Numbered from the stretch's first letter, positions 1 to 14,000 are shown. The stretch: DNA of 64,000 bases from Enoplosus armatus (GCF_043641665.1 NC_092180.1:9603891-9667890), one strand, 5' to 3'. Program-made: numbers and translations. Notes: generated by a model from the sequence alone, not told the origin.

Positions 1-1428
1 AAGAAACACATGCAAATGATGTCCCTGGAAATCTCTTTAAATACATGTAAATTAATTTATTTTTAGTGAACAGCCACTCTTATTCGACAATATTGTAATC
101 ACAAGTAAGAACAAAGAAAACGTGTTTACTCCAACATGTTAGACCATTATGTTTTTCACATGCCATAAATAGATCACAGCTGACTTTCATCATTGCCATC
201 ATATTATTTTAGAACATTTACATTGTATATGAAGACAGGAGGATTACGTCTTTGCTCCTCAGAGTTGAAGAATCCTTAATATTCCACAGGGAAAAACCCG
301 AACTTGTCACACGTGGTGTCAAAACAAACGCTGTTTTGTCTGTATAGTAGAGAGACTAATGCACTGCAAACTGAGAAACCACCGACAAACACAGAAAACA
401 CAGGAGAAAGTAAATGTTTGTGAACCGATGACTTTGTAAGATGCAAAATACTTCCGAATGTCATTTCAGCCTTTGTTCGTATTCAAATGCTTTCACATCT
501 TTGAGCTGTAGATTAACAAAAGATATTTATTTACTGACGCTGTGGTGCCAAAGGCCTTTTTCACTCAACAAATTTTGACATGTCACAGTAGAAAAAGCAG
601 AGGTGTAAATAATCAAATGAAGGATTGGTTGAATTCCACTTAGCTGCTTCAGTTTCAGAGTCCCGGTATTGTGTGCTGGCTCGCTGTCACACCGTAATGA
701 CTTACTGGGACACTTGAACAGAACGGAGCCGCCATTAATGTTATCAGTAACAGCTGTGATTTTACTGCTATGACAAGTCAAAATGTCTGCTGGGAAAAAG
801 GTTTATTGTTGTTTATGTTTCTGCTTCTCATTTCCACAGGGTAACTGACCAAAGCTGTAAGTGGACCATCATGAAAATGTCTCACATACTGTATCATAAG
901 CATTACCTAAAATGAAAAATCCTGCTTATTTCATCTGCATTAAGTAGTAGTAAGTCTCCCACAACACTTTTTTTTGCTGTTAGCTTTACCTGTTCTTAGC
1001 CAGACATTTTGTAACTGGTCAGACCAAAGAATTATGTCTCATTTTGTGTGAGTTTGTGAATAGTCAATATACAAATTGCCTGAATGCCACTAGGATGGTT
1101 GTGAAAATCTTAAGTAATAAGGTAATATCAATACTTACAAACTATGCTTCCTTTCATTATCCAATCTCAACTTGGTCTAGAGTCATCTGTAATGTTTGGC
1201 AGGAAATTACTAAACACTGGCAATATACATTTATGTAACACTCTTCTTTTTATCTGTCCCTGTCCAATAAAACAATAAGTAAAAGGAAAAAAAAGAACAG
1301 AAAGATAGAACTGTACTGTCTGACTGTAATGAGGTTATAGCAAGAACCTATTAATTCCAAGGCAACAAGTAATGCTTTGTCACAGTCCCGTTTCACCTTG
1401 TTTTCCAGTGAACATTAAAAGTGATTTT

Positions 1429-1446
1429 GTGTGTGTGTGTGTGTGT
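1429..1446. repeat. (GT)n microsatellite
   Basis: About nine uninterrupted GT units. Ordinary vertebrate simple repeat with no visible function. Confidence 0.9.
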
Positions 1447-1705
1447 ATTTCCCATGACTAGCAGTGAAAATGAATCAGCGCCATCCCTGATGGATTCACT
1501 GAAGCTTACAACAAAGAAGAAAATTATTCATTCTGTGTTTAAAGAAGAAACAATTAGTGTTTTTTTGTGTGAGTGGTTGGATTTCCATTTTACAGTAAAT
1601 TTACAAGATGTTTCGGATAAGCCACATGCAGTGAACACATAACAACAGTATTTAATATAGTGATGAATCTTTATTTATTTGTCTATTAGATATACATGGA
1701 TACCC

Positions 1706-1757
1706 CCCTATATATATAGGGTTGTATCATTTAATTTGGGGGGGGGGGGGGGGGGGG
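1706..1757. repeat. AT palindrome followed by a 20-base poly-G run
   Basis: A perfect 16-base palindrome (CCC, five TA units, GGG) lies at 1706-1721. Sixteen bases later there is an uninterrupted run of 20 G at 1738-1757. The G run could form a quadruplex or mark polymerase or assembly slippage, so its true length is uncertain. Confidence 0.85.
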
Positions 1758-3703
1758 CAGTACTGTTGTATAAGAATAGCTAAATATTAAGACCACGTTA
1801 TATTCACTTTTTCCAGTTCAGTGCTGCGACACATGTGTCATGCACCTGCTCCCTTGTTGAGGCTGAGTAATGATCAGATGTGGGAGGGGCTGCAGCTGGA
1901 GGGGAGGGGCTTGTTAACAGCCCATTACTCATACACTGAGCTGGACACAAAGGGACAGACAACCAAACAGAGAGCAAAGATTTGAGTGTGTACATCATGT
2001 GCTTTAAGTTTGTACTACAATCTGCAAACTTTTAAAGTGGTTTTCTGCTGTTTGAGACCAAGTATTTTCTTGATGTGTGAAACCCACTTTGCAAACTTGT
2101 GAAAATATTTGTGAACAAATGCATTTAAAGGAAGGACGAGCAGTTGTTAATTCTTTTCGTTAAACACTGAAAACACTTGCTCTCATTTTGGCACCATCCT
2201 CCCACGGAATAAGATTGGAAATTTTAATGTGTGTGTTTTAAGTACAAGGGTCTTTTGTTGTCTGAGTGACGACTGGAGGGCCGCCAAGATTGGGCCTGCC
2301 CACTCTTCACGTAGCCAGGAACAAGCGATGTGCACACTGTTCTTTTGCTCATTTCCCTCAGCCAATAATTGAGCTTCAATATAACTACTTTTATAGTTGC
2401 TGCCTTTTTTTCCACAGTGAATCCTGTGATCCAACAAACAGAATGTTAATTATCTTTGCTCCTACTCTGCAGGCATGACTGACTGCAGACAGTGAAAGTG
2501 GACACAGAGATGATGGTCAACCACTGCATGAGCTGCACATTAGAGGTTTATAAGGGTGAATTATTAGTAGCCCTGTCCAATAATCATTATGTGTGTGGCA
2601 TCAGGTCCTTCCTTGATGATATGGAGTGAACAAATTTACAACTGAGAGAGCAAAACTCCATGGAAACAATCACAGGTGATGTTAAGTGATTGTATGGCTT
2701 AGCATCATCAAGCAAAATCACAAAATCTAAATCAAGACAGCAAACTAGTATTGCCACAAGATATTGTAACCCTGATTTCTTGATGGGGTAGCGTTCACCA
2801 GTCACTCTGGGCTGTGGGTAGTAGGTGGGCTAGTTTCTCTTTGAATAATAATGAGACAGTATAACACCCAACTTCACTATGTCGGTGTTCTCATCAGACT
2901 CTAAACAAGGGCAGGTAGGAACAAAAAGTACTCTGAGCCAAGGCGGCACAAATAAGCGCATATAAATGTATAAGTAATGACAATAGTTAGATTGCTGTAA
3001 ATTATTAAATAATAAAAATGATTAGTAATAATAATAAACCTTCATTTTGAAACAATCCAAAATAATATTGTGGAATTATTCCCACTGAAATATGTTATTT
3101 ACTATATTGTATTGTATGTAATGTGTGCAGTGACTAAGGTTACAATATAATCCACAGGCATCTTGACATCCTTCTGCTGATGGGAGAATTTGCTATTAAG
3201 CCCCCAGTGAAGAGTATTATACAGCACATGTGGAATCACATCAGAGCACAGTGTCAACTTAAGCACATGATGTTGTTATGCAGATGCACAAAAATTCACC
3301 ATAAATTCTAACATTTAACAAATCTCATGGTGTCATTTGAAAATCCTGCACACAAGCATTGATTATCGTTTCACAGGATGCCAGTACGTGTGCAGTGTGC
3401 CGTCTACATGTCTGCACCACAGATGCTTTCGCTGACTTGTGCTATTACATACAGTATTTAGGTAATGATGGCATGTTTCCCAGTTATGACATGAAAGGAG
3501 CTCAGAATTAAATGACTCTGATACATACTGCAGATACAGTCCACAAATATGTAGTAATGGTTTAATAGATGGGACTTTAATATATCATGGCCTCCCATGA
3601 ATTATGAAGTAATTACTTGCCCTCGGCTAAGTGATTGGAGTCGAGTGGTGAACTGGGACAATATGCACTCTTTGCATTACTCTCATGTTTCACAGGACGT
3701 TTG

Positions 3704-4155
3704 CAGTGGCGGAAGAATTACTCACATCTTTTATTTGTTCAAAGTAGGAATACCACAAAATTTTACTGAAGAAAAAGTACAAAAGCATTAGCATCAAAAT
3801 ATACTTGAAGCACCAAAAGTAAAGTGCTCAATTTGTAGAATAATAAACAAATATGAATGTATTTGTTTATATATTTATATAATGCTGGCTAGCTTGTGAA
3901 TTTTGTCTTATTGATTTAATAATATTATAATGTATTTGTTGATTATATTTTGTAGCATTAATCTCAATTTGGAAAGTAACCAAAGATATCTAATAAACAT
4001 AGTGAAGTAAAACATATATATAGAAATATTTGCCTCTGAATTGTAGTAGAGTAGAAGTATAAAGTGGCAGAAAATGGAAATACTCAAGTAAAGTACCTGT
4101 CAATTGTACTTAAGTACAGCACTTGAGTAAATATACTGGTTATTTTCCACAGCTG
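3704..4155 (+). mobile_element. MITE-like non-autonomous DNA element, copy 1
   Basis: An element of about 450 bases bounded by imperfect terminal inverted repeats: CAGTGGCGGAAGAA at the left and the reverse complement of CAGCTGTGGAAAA at the right. Inside are the runs of AAGTA and TACTT typical of an abundant fish element whose ends read roughly CAGTGGTGGAA, including 'ACTTAAGTAC' and 'CTTGAGTAAAT' near the right end. It has no coding capacity. No clear target-site duplication remains, so the copy looks old. I recognise the family from fish genomes but do not assign a transposase superfamily. Confidence 0.75.
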
Positions 4156-5423
4156 GTATTATGTGATGTAAATTTGAGTTTGAATTAAAAAGAATCTTCC
4201 TGGGTGGGAACACGTTTGCCTGGGCAGGTTGCCCAGGTAAGGCCTATGTATTGGAAACACTGATCTGGCATACACAAGCTGTTTGGGCAGTTTCCAAGGC
4301 ACCTCGCAAACTCGCTCTTCACGCCTTCCCTCTGCTGCCGTGAACGCCACATCCAAAGTGTTCTCCAAACACACTAGAGACCGTTGGGGCAGTGATGTTG
4401 GTCGTGTAGAACGACAGATTGGGCCTTTTCATAGAAGTTCCACAAAAATTTCCCCTACGTGTAAAAAAAGTCTGTCAACCCACTTCTGATGCTATATTAT
4501 TTAATATTTACTATTAATGTAACAATCAGATTCCCAACAGGATTGTACTATATATACTGGAATCATCCATGTCTTCTAACAAGTGTGTTTATATACTACT
4601 AATTTGATACAGTAAACATGTGTTGCACATTTTTATCAACATAATTAGAAATGGTTTTTAATTAACATATTGTGTTGTTGTTCGTACTGAACTTTGGGAA
4701 CACACAGCCAGGTGCCGACCAGTGTAAGCTTAAAATACGTCACAGTCTTCTCCAATTCACCAAGCTTGTTTCACCAAAAGCTTCTGGTTAACTAATGGGT
4801 TAGGAGTATTTGTCAGAGAAGGTTGTAATATTACATGTTTTGTATTTAAAAGTTATATTTCTCTTGTAAATTTTTGTATCCACTTGAGTAAATATGGTAT
4901 TTTGTGAAAAGCACATATTTCTAAACCAAGGATGATGCTATTGTTTTGTATACTTGGTATCTATGGTTATCTATAGGTCACATGACTGATCAATGGACTG
5001 CGTATAAGGGAACCAGAAACGACCTCCGACACCAGCCTGATGAAGGCAAGATAGCTGAAGAATTGGCAAATAAAACATGGTGTAGTGGTTTGTTTGGTCA
5101 AGTCACACCACTTGGTCAGGCCTCCTCGTTACAACTTGCATGTGATACAGGAACACAGCATTTCATGAACTGCAAAAAACAAACAAAAACATAATCCATG
5201 TGGTGATTATGTTTCCTCCAAATCGTATTTAAACAGTTTTGAAGTGTTTACATTTTTGGGTGACATGATTGGTTAGAATTTAGTGTTTTCTTTATGTGGA
5301 ATGGAAATCTCTCTCTCCTAAAAGTGCTCTTATGGTTTTAATTCAAACAAACATGGTGGTTGTTGGTATGATTATGATGATTATTTATTATTTATTTATT
5401 ATTTATCATACTTAGAATTCCCC
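4156..5423. other. non-coding DNA, one short hairpin
   Basis: No exon is recognisable in this AT-rich spacer. A GC-rich hairpin (8-base perfect arms, 3-base loop, 4219-4237) lies just beyond the right end of the MITE-like element. Confidence 0.5.
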
Positions 5424-5550
5424 TTTTCATCTGATCACCGCAAATAAATCCAAATCTACCACTGTAAGGCCGGATATCACTGCAGTCTTAAACCTGATGC
5501 GTACCGGGGAAATGAGAGGGGGGATGTTTGTCTGCTCAATATTGCAGCAG
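5424..5550 (+). repeat. unnamed dispersed repeat, copy A
   Basis: This stretch aligns by eye with 6277-6410. Shared blocks in order are TCATCTGA.CACC, AATAAA.CCAAATCTACCAC, CTGCAGTCT, a GAGAGGGGGG run, ATGTTTG, CTC.ATATTG and CAGCA. The order and spacing match well enough to call two diverged copies of one sequence, about 850 bases apart and in the same orientation. I do not recognise the family. Confidence 0.6.
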
Positions 5551-6276
5551 ACCAGTCAGCCACAACACGGATCGGTGTGCAAACACTTCTGTAATAAGAA
5601 ATTTGTATCTAAGTATACCTCTGCCTTTTCCACAGTCTAATTTCATGGTGTCATGTTTATTCTCTCAAGATGTTTGACCCCTTATGGAACAATTCAAATT
5701 TAATTTGTGGCAGAAAGATCCAAAACACCACAGACACCGAGTCACAGAGTTAAGCCTCCCATACATGGAAAAACACTGTGGGGGCACAGGGGTGTGATTT
5801 GTTGGAAAAGCAGTTTATTTGTAAGGGGATTTGTGCTGATCTGCACATAAACACAAACAATGGAGAGGCTATTATCCTACCACAAACCTTAGTACAATAA
5901 TATGTTTTTAATTACAGTATTTGATCCCCCAGTTACATACACTATTTAATGAGAATTCATAAGAACAACTTGGCTTTACAATAGTAGAACATGTGTTGTA
6001 TTGACCAGTGTTTTCCCCGAAGATTCATAAATGGGATGAAGGATGTCAGAGATATAAAACTGTACATGGACCATGAACCAACAAACAATGCAATGACCCT
6101 TGGGCTACTCACAGTAATTCTGATAATACCAGGACCCGGTGGTATGATCCATCATGCTGGGTTACAGTGGTGAGACCCTGCATTTACTGTATATTGTTAA
6201 AACCAACACAACGTACAATAAAATAAAACAAATCAACAAGAGTATACAAAAAATATTCTTAAAATTACACTGTCTT
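5551..6276. other. non-coding spacer between the two repeat copies
   Basis: No gene or recognisable repeat is seen here. It may be the interior of a larger element of which copies A and B are ends, but the ends are direct, not inverted, and I see no coding sequence. Confidence 0.4.
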
Positions 6277-6410
6277 GCTTCATCTGACCACCACGAATAA
6301 ACCCAAATCTACCACAGTAGATACAGTATATGTCTGCAGTCTGTTGTGTAGGGAGATGAGAGGGGGGGGATCTGGGGCATGTTTGGCCCCTCAGTATTGT
6401 CAGCAATCAG
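6277..6410 (+). repeat. unnamed dispersed repeat, copy B
   Basis: Second copy of the sequence at 5424-5550, sharing the same ordered blocks, including AAATCTACCAC, TCTGCAGTCT, GAGATGAGAGGGGGGG and GGCATGTTTG. Orientation is the same as copy A. Confidence 0.6.
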
Positions 6411-6844
6411 GGTTATCTCTCTGACCTCTTTATGCTGTATAGCAACTGTCATTAACATGTCCTAGGTGATTACATTGTGATTGGATAGTGCAAAAACACA
6501 TAAAAACCAGAAGGAAATGCTTCCAAGGAGGCATTAAAGACCTGATTACCTAAGCAACCTCTGGGAGTTCATTATGATACAACCTAATACAGGAAACAGC
6601 CTCAAAAATTACCATAGAGTTGAATCAACACTTCAAAAATGAACATTGTCAGCTTCACAAAGGTATTATTTATCAAGGGACTTTTGTACCGGTCTGTGTG
6701 AAGGGTAACACATGCCAACTTTTCAGTAAACACCAATGTCTTATTTCCCAGTGAAGACACGCATCAAGTTTCCATGAAGGCAATAATTTATGACATTCAC
6801 TAGCCAGATTGGAGAGGTGAAATTACTGCTCTATTACTCAATTA

Positions 6845-7070
6845 GAAAGCAAAACATTCTCGGGTTTCAGCTTCTCAGATGTGAAGATTTGCTGCTTTTC
6901 TTTGTCATATATAATTGTAGACTGAATATCTTTGGGTTTGGGAATGACGAAACAAGGAATTTGAAGAATTTTGAGATATTTTAACGGGATTTTTTTTACT
7001 ATTTTCATCTGTTTTATCAACAAAACAATTAATCAGTAATGAAATAATCATTTGTTGCAGCCATATTGTC
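6845..7070 (+). mobile_element. non-autonomous fish repeat ending in a TTGCAGCC motif
   Basis: The order of blocks (CAGCTTCTCAGATGTGA.GATTTGCTGCTTTTC, TGAATATCTTTGGGTTTGGG, a diverged ACTATTTTC segment, CAAAACAATTAATCA, AATAATCATTTGTTGCAGCC) matches a dispersed repeat I recall from percomorph genomes. It has no coding potential. Its class is uncertain; it is probably a non-autonomous DNA element. The copy is diverged and internally shortened. Confidence 0.6.
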
Positions 7071-10000
7071 GTAACTACTCTACTTATCCTGCCTGTATTG
7101 CATATCCAGTGTTTGCTACGACCATCAAATGCATTTTATTCCACAGTTGTTACTTCCACTCCATGTGTGAATATGTGGGATGAACCCTTAGTGAACTACA
7201 ACTACACTACGAGGAGAATACACTGTGGTGGAGGGCAGTGTCATGTGTCAAGCTTACACTAACTCATGTAGTTACTACCTCTGGCTGAGCACCAACATTT
7301 CAACACAATTAAAGAGATCTACTGTGCTGAACTCTCATTCTGCTTTATCCAGAGGAAGATGCCCTGTACTCTCTTTACACTGTCACACTGTAATATCAGT
7401 TTTAAAACTCCTGCCCGTCTCTGGAACAACACATTTCATGAGAATATCTTCAGCTGTCACATGTGCCTTCTGATCTCGAGTAGGAAATGGCTGAATATAC
7501 TTAGGGTAAATGGGACTGACAATAAAATGTAAATGATATCCACCAGTTATCCGCTATTTTTACCGAGCACATTACAGAGTTCATATCCCACATATAGTCA
7601 AGCTTGAGATATGTAGAGCACAGGGCTTTTTCAAGAGAAAACATACCAACCTGAGCTACTCTGAATTGAGGACGCGTGCATTATTTACAATAATTGACTA
7701 TCTGACAAGTCACAATGCAAGACAGCTGAACAGGCCACAGTAATCAGTTCCTTATCGAGGTGAGTGAATAGTTTTAACAGTTCTGTCAGCAACACTTATT
7801 TATTGCGGATCATTTAGCTGTGACAAAGTTGGCAGCAACGACACAAACAGGAAGTCAGCCATATCAAAGCTGCAATTCTCCAATCATGATGAGGATTGCT
7901 CAGTAGACAAATAGACAGGTCCTCATTGTACCTGTTTGCAGTGCGCTCTGCTTGATGGGCTTCTGCCTGGCCCCTGCAATTGCTGCTTACATCAATATCT
8001 CCCGTTTAATGTGTCTAACAGACTGGGGATGTACAGGTCAACTGAAGCAGCATTTAAACTTTAAACTCCTGAAGCGTACTTTAAACTGTCTGTATCTGGC
8101 TACAACTTCAATATTTGGCTGGAGTTGCTACAGCCAAAGACAAAAAAAACTGGTCGTATCCAAAGCTATAATATCAAATCCACTGTCTAAATATGCCTTG
8201 ACCTACAAGAGCAAGTTTTCTTTTAGATTCCTCATCATTTTTGTGCACTTCAACAGCTTTGATGTCAGCGGGCTACTGCTCAGAATAAAGTGAACAAAGT
8301 CAAGTGTTTCAAGGCTATAATTTTCTGGCGTTTTTCAGGAGCAGCTGTGAAATGAGCTCCAGACCAGTTAGAAAATTATTCTTTGCCTAATGTGATGGCG
8401 TTTCTTATAAAGGACACGTGTTGGTTAGTGCACAGCTTGGCAGAATTAACCACATGTCCTAACTTCGTGTGGTTAAGTCCCTACACTCCAGAAATCGGAG
8501 CAAACTGGGATTGCTGTTGATTAAACCTACAGAACACGGTAATTACCAATACAATTATGTAAAGCATCTTTAAAGGAGTGGGATGGAAACAAACACCCTC
8601 TGAGACACATTTATTCACAGTGAGTGCAACACACCACAACAGGGGAAAGAAAAAGTGCACACCCACCAACTCTTTCCTCCATCTCTGCTTCGCTTCATCA
8701 CTTTTAATTGACAGTGCATATTTTTCTGGTACAAGATTTCATTACAGAGTTACTATTATAGCATTATTACATCGAATGCAACACTCATTTATACTTTGCA
8801 AGAAATACTCTCCTTTATCTCTTCGGGCCGACTAAAATGGGAACATATTGATTCCCTCTGCCACTTCTTTAAGCTAACCGCATAAAACATGACAAGTGAG
8901 CATGTAGGGAGAATATGAACCATGCAATACAGCATGCCATTATGCATTACATAAAATGGTGTCGCTATGATGTCCAAAATTCCAATTTTGAGCTGAATCC
9001 TCTCTGCCAACCCGATTACTACATTTTTCTTGCAACAATGGCTCCACATTACTTTTTCATATTGTCATGTTGATATATTTAATTGGGCATTTGTCATTAA
9101 TGTACATTTAGTAACACTTTTTTTATTAATCAAAAATTAAAATAAAAAAAAAATTTGAGTGAAGGCACTGGATGAGTCCAACAAGTTTGATATGACTATG
9201 TTCAGAATAAATCACATACTGCATGTCTACAACACTTAAATTCAGTCAATGACACACCACGGACTGTTTGACCAAATTGTGAAACATACTGAACCCACAC
9301 AGCACTCTGGCAGGACAAGAAACTTCGACATCAAGCAAAACACCAAAAACTAAACTTTTCAGTCGTAATGCAAAACCCGCTTCCTGGTGGAAACTAAGAT
9401 ACTGTAAAATACAGTACACAGAAGAGGCTGTGATATTTCATATTTTCAGATGCTCTTGTTTTTTTCAAGTTGCCCTCCTTACCACTCACCTTGCTTTCTT
9501 TCCTTTGAGAACCACAACAAGAGAACAATCAGAAGAAAACTAATCATTCTGATTTTTCTTGTCAGACAATCCTCTGTTTTTTGCTTGAATTGATTGAGCT
9601 ATTTTATTTTTATCATAGTTGTTTACACTTGCATGCCTAGAAATAGACATACCTCATGAAGAAAAGCAGGTTGGAAAAACATTGCGGCAGACTGGCAGAA
9701 AACCAGCACACAGACATCCAACTGAAAGAACAGGTCATGTAGTTCACTGCTTATGAGTTTATTATGGATGTTTTATGGGGAGAACACAAGTCATTAGTCA
9801 ACAGTTGTGATGCATGCGTCATTTTGCTGACGTTGGTATGTTTAAACCATAGATCGTAATAGACGACGTGATCCTCAATTAGTGGGGAGAGGAAGCTCAT
9901 TAGGAAACAATTACAGTCACGCATTCCTTTGGATCCCCACAGAGTCGACTTGTTGGTTGTCCCAGGTTGCAGAATAAAAACCTGGAAAGGAAGAAAGTGA

Positions 10001-10140
10001 AAAACATCCCTCCGCACCTGTGATTCCTCTTCCAGACGTCCCCACCAGCTGCAGCCCCTTAAAGGCCAGAGGTAATAGTTAAATTTAAGTATCTATTATG
10101 GATAAAATAGCAAATGGTTTTCAGTGAAAGGTGCCTTGTT
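7071..10140. other. upstream non-coding DNA
   Basis: No exon with recognisable protein similarity is seen. Open frames up to about 110 codons occur, but none has a domain or signal and several start only at non-ATG codons. The section around 9050-9160 is strongly A+T rich. Confidence 0.5.
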
Positions 10141-10144
10141 TAGC

Positions 10145-10202
10145 CTGTTGTCACCGTGACCCGGACATGGATGAGAGGCCGAAAATGGATGAATGGATGG
10201 TT
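10145..10202 (+). repeat. tail fragment of the fish repeat with the ATGGATGG end
   Basis: The short block CACCGTGACCCGGACATGGAT, then GAAAATGGATGAATGGATGG, matches the terminal part of the longer element at 56928-57245. Only the last 60 or so bases of the element are present. Confidence 0.6.
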
Positions 10203-11063
10203 TGTGGATATTCAGAGCTCTTTTATGTAAACGGAGAAAAGACATGTTCAGAAGTAATGGGGTCACTAGAACTGAAAATACTATTCATGTTGCCACTTAC
10301 CTCCAAACATTTTCTATATGGTTTATACTCAGCAGAGGATAAGTACAGTGTACAGCGCATGAAAGAGGAAAATTATTAGATAGAATAATAAAAAGGTTGT
10401 TCTCAAGAAGTCCATACTAAAGTTTTGCAGCACTTACTGTCAATAAAAATCAATTGTAATTTCAGGGTTGTTTACAAAAACATGCCTGTCTCTCAACACC
10501 TTTTGCAAGATACGACAACCACAGTATACATATATGTGTTTCACACAGATTGGGGGTCCTACAATTGACTTCTATGTATGGCTGAATGAGACCTTAGAGA
10601 TGAGAAACATCCTCTGTCAGGGCAAAGAACCAACAGAGTATATATAAATACACTGTATGGAGAGAGCATGAATTAGACTTTAAGTGCCCTTGAAGTGGTC
10701 AGTCACGTAAAGCTGTTTGTGGCATTCACCATGCAAACATGATTACTGGCAGTCCCTGCATCAGACACCAAGCAAACTGAGTGACAACAACACATGATAC
10801 AATTTTCTCAGCTGAATCTGTGCTTTGGGAAATATAGCCGTGGGGAGAGTGACATTTTCTATTCTGTGTCTCATTTGCTAAACATATATTGTACGTTGTC
10901 ATCTGATAATACCTTATCACTCTGGGCAGTGATTTGAATGCTAAAAGCTTGTGTTGCCTGTAAAATTATGTTTGTCATATGCAATATAATAATTGATTTC
11001 CTGAAATATCAAGTATCTCATCTAACGCAAGGCTTTATAATGTTACCAGTACTACACATGTAA

Positions 11064-11093
11064 AAGAATAGAATAGAATGGAATAGAATAGAT
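11064..11093. repeat. degenerate (GAATA)n pentamer repeat
   Basis: About five tandem units, one with a G substitution. A short simple repeat. Confidence 0.8.
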
Positions 11094-14000
11094 GGCAAAG
11101 CAGGTTTTACCTTGTTGAAATAATGAACGTGGTACGTATCATATATACCTGTGAGCTACAGTATGGTTGTTTGATAGAAGTACTTGGTCATATAAGGATA
11201 GAAAAGTGTGAATTTAACGAATTCACATTAAATTAACGTATAGGTGCCACACATATTATTTAGCGCCATCTTGGATACATCAGCGCTTCCATACAGACGC
11301 AAAATGCACTGCTGTAATTACCACTTGAAGGGTAACAACTTCCATGTGATGTGAATGCAGTATTAAGAACTAGAGGAGACTCGGGTTCAGGGACATTGTT
11401 GAGGAGCCTCATTCACTTTTTCACTCTTTTTCATTTGTTTCTTTCCCTGTTTTCCCACCAGTGTCCATACCCAACATCAGAATTAATTTTTGTAATTACA
11501 GGACGAAATCGATGGCACCTCGTTCTGAGAGAATGACTCACTCTCTGTTGTAGACCCAATGATTAAAACTGATACGTGGGTGTATTTTACATAAAAGTGT
11601 GGCTGCAACAATGACTGCACACCTACAGGGTGATCTTAGTATTAGTAGACAGTGTAAATCAGTGTAATTCAGCAGAGAGGTCTATGCTTTCTTTCACTCT
11701 GCATCTTTGTTGGATGCGATTAAAGACATTTAGTAGAAGTCTCAGTTCATTGCACAATTTTGGTTACCCAGACTGCGCATGAGGCTTGGCCTTTTTTGTC
11801 GTCTCAGCAATTTTCCTCAAACACAGATTCTCTCACAACTGTTTTTTTTAAATGTGATGTATCCAATAGAAACATATGGTATGTTACATGTTACATACAT
11901 TTTTGCCTGAATACACGCCCTTTAAAACATTATAGCCAAATATAAAGTAAGTCAGACAGACAATGAAGCCATAACTGAGATGAAGGATGCGCAGGATAAT
12001 AATGAGAGAATTACTTATTTTAATTCCTCAAGCTAGCTAAATCAATTACAGGGTAATATTTAAAAACTGTGATTATTGAATATGGGAAAGTACATTATTC
12101 TTTAGCTACTCTCTCAAATGCTTTATTTATATCACTTGATTAAACACTTCACATGTGCTGCTCATAAAGAGGAAAAAACAAGCATGAAACACTGAAATTA
12201 ATGCATTTTCTAATTTGGATTTGGTGGCTCAGTGGATGGTGGTAGCATTACACAAGGGACAGACTGGAAGCTTGACTGTATTAATAATATCTAAGTAGTA
12301 TTTGAACAAACGTTCTGATGGATTCTTTGACTTTCCTAATTGAGCAAAGTGCAGCCTGTTCTCATTGATTTCATCAATTTTTGTGAAAAAAGCATATGAT
12401 CACAAAGTTATGTAAAACTAGTAAGAATTCGCTGCCTTATATCTGAACCTTTGTTACATTTATATGCAGCAGGGAATCAGTAAAGTAGTCCAGCATCTGT
12501 GAAAATGACTAATTAGCCACATCCTCTTTGTAAATGTGAAGCTGCTTGGCTAATGCATGACAAAATCTGCCATGTCGAAGTTTGACCTTTAAGATGACAC
12601 ATTAGAGTCTCAATATATATGTAGGCATTTTCTTGCCGTCTTCCCTCTTGTCACGAGCTGTCTTCACTGTCAGAGTCATAATTACAACTAGAAATAAATT
12701 AGTTAAATGTGCATTATGTTCACAAGCTGATCCAGACATTTTAAAAAAGATTTGGTCACTATAAGTCTGTAGCTGCACATCCAGCAGTGTATGAAATCAT
12801 TATACATCTCACACTTGACTGGAGCCTGTTTTAGACATTTCACAGCCTGATAAAACATGTGTGATAACACACCTCTGATATGGTATCCAAGTGCTTGTTA
12901 TTAAAAATAGCAATCTTTTGGGAAGTAATAAACAAACTCTTCAAAGCTGTAACATGTGGGGCATTTATATATGTCAACCAGTTACTATGCACAAATTCAG
13001 AACAGGGAAAAGGCAAAGAGGAGAGACTGTGAAAAGAAATAGTGATTAAACCAATCAGAAGTACCTGATAATTACATGTATTTTAAAGTTTCTGTTGAGC
13101 TGTTATGAAGATGAACTTTAAGTACATGTATTCCCTGTCAAAAATGTACAACTCAGTTTGATAGGATCTGAAAAAGTATTGGTGCTGGAGTGCATGTCAA
13201 GTATCTTATAACTTGCTCTCGCTTGCACAAGGTCAAATCAGCCTGTGCACTGAGCAGAAAAGGATCTTGCTCGACTTTCTTTCCCTGGTTCGCGGCAGTC
13301 TTTGACCAGGATCCATTTCAACCACTGAAGGCAGGCTTCTGGCTTTCACATCAGTAAGAAAAAGAGAATGGGAGGGAATGTTTGACCTTTTTCGGTGCAC
13401 AGTCTGGAAAGTGATATGTGATTCAAATGTGTCAGGGAGAAGAGAAAGAATGAGGAGAAGCGGAATGCAAAAGGAGAGAGCAAATTACAGTCCGAGGGAA
13501 GGTATGAAGACAGAAGAAGCATTTCTTATAAGGGATATCTTGCACTTTTGCACTTCTTGAGACTCTAATCCACCCAGGATATCTTCTTTGATCAAACAAC
13601 GTGTCAATCAATGTTCTAAAGATTATCATGAATTGCATTATACCTCTCAAATGCCAACCGGCAGGCAGTAAAGGATGTGCAGCAACCGTGGGTTGTCTGT
13701 GAGGCTGCCATATGGTGAATCAAAAAATTACCTTGAGCAAGCATTTATATTTTAATGCATAAGCCCACAGCTATACAGTTTTGTCCCTGAACATATCAAA
13801 CTACCTTGTTACTACCTTGTTAAGTGATATAGTAGTCAGTTCCTCAAGCGAATCCAAAGTTTTGATTTCACTGAAATCCCTTTCAAAGAAAATGAAAAAC
13901 ATTTCCTATCCACATTTTCACTCCCATGTATCTAAACTTTTAAGTTGGAGATGCCTGATTAGAAGCTCTGATTAGTATTCAGGGTCCAAAGCATGTGTGA

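Larger units (their letters stand above)
1..3703. other. upstream non-coding DNA, no gene seen
   Basis: AT-rich sequence with no open frame that looks like a protein or a known exon. The open frames present are short, overlap on both strands and show no recognisable domain. It contains a short GT repeat, a 20-base G run and a small AT palindrome, listed separately. I see no recognisable transposon in this stretch. Confidence 0.6.
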
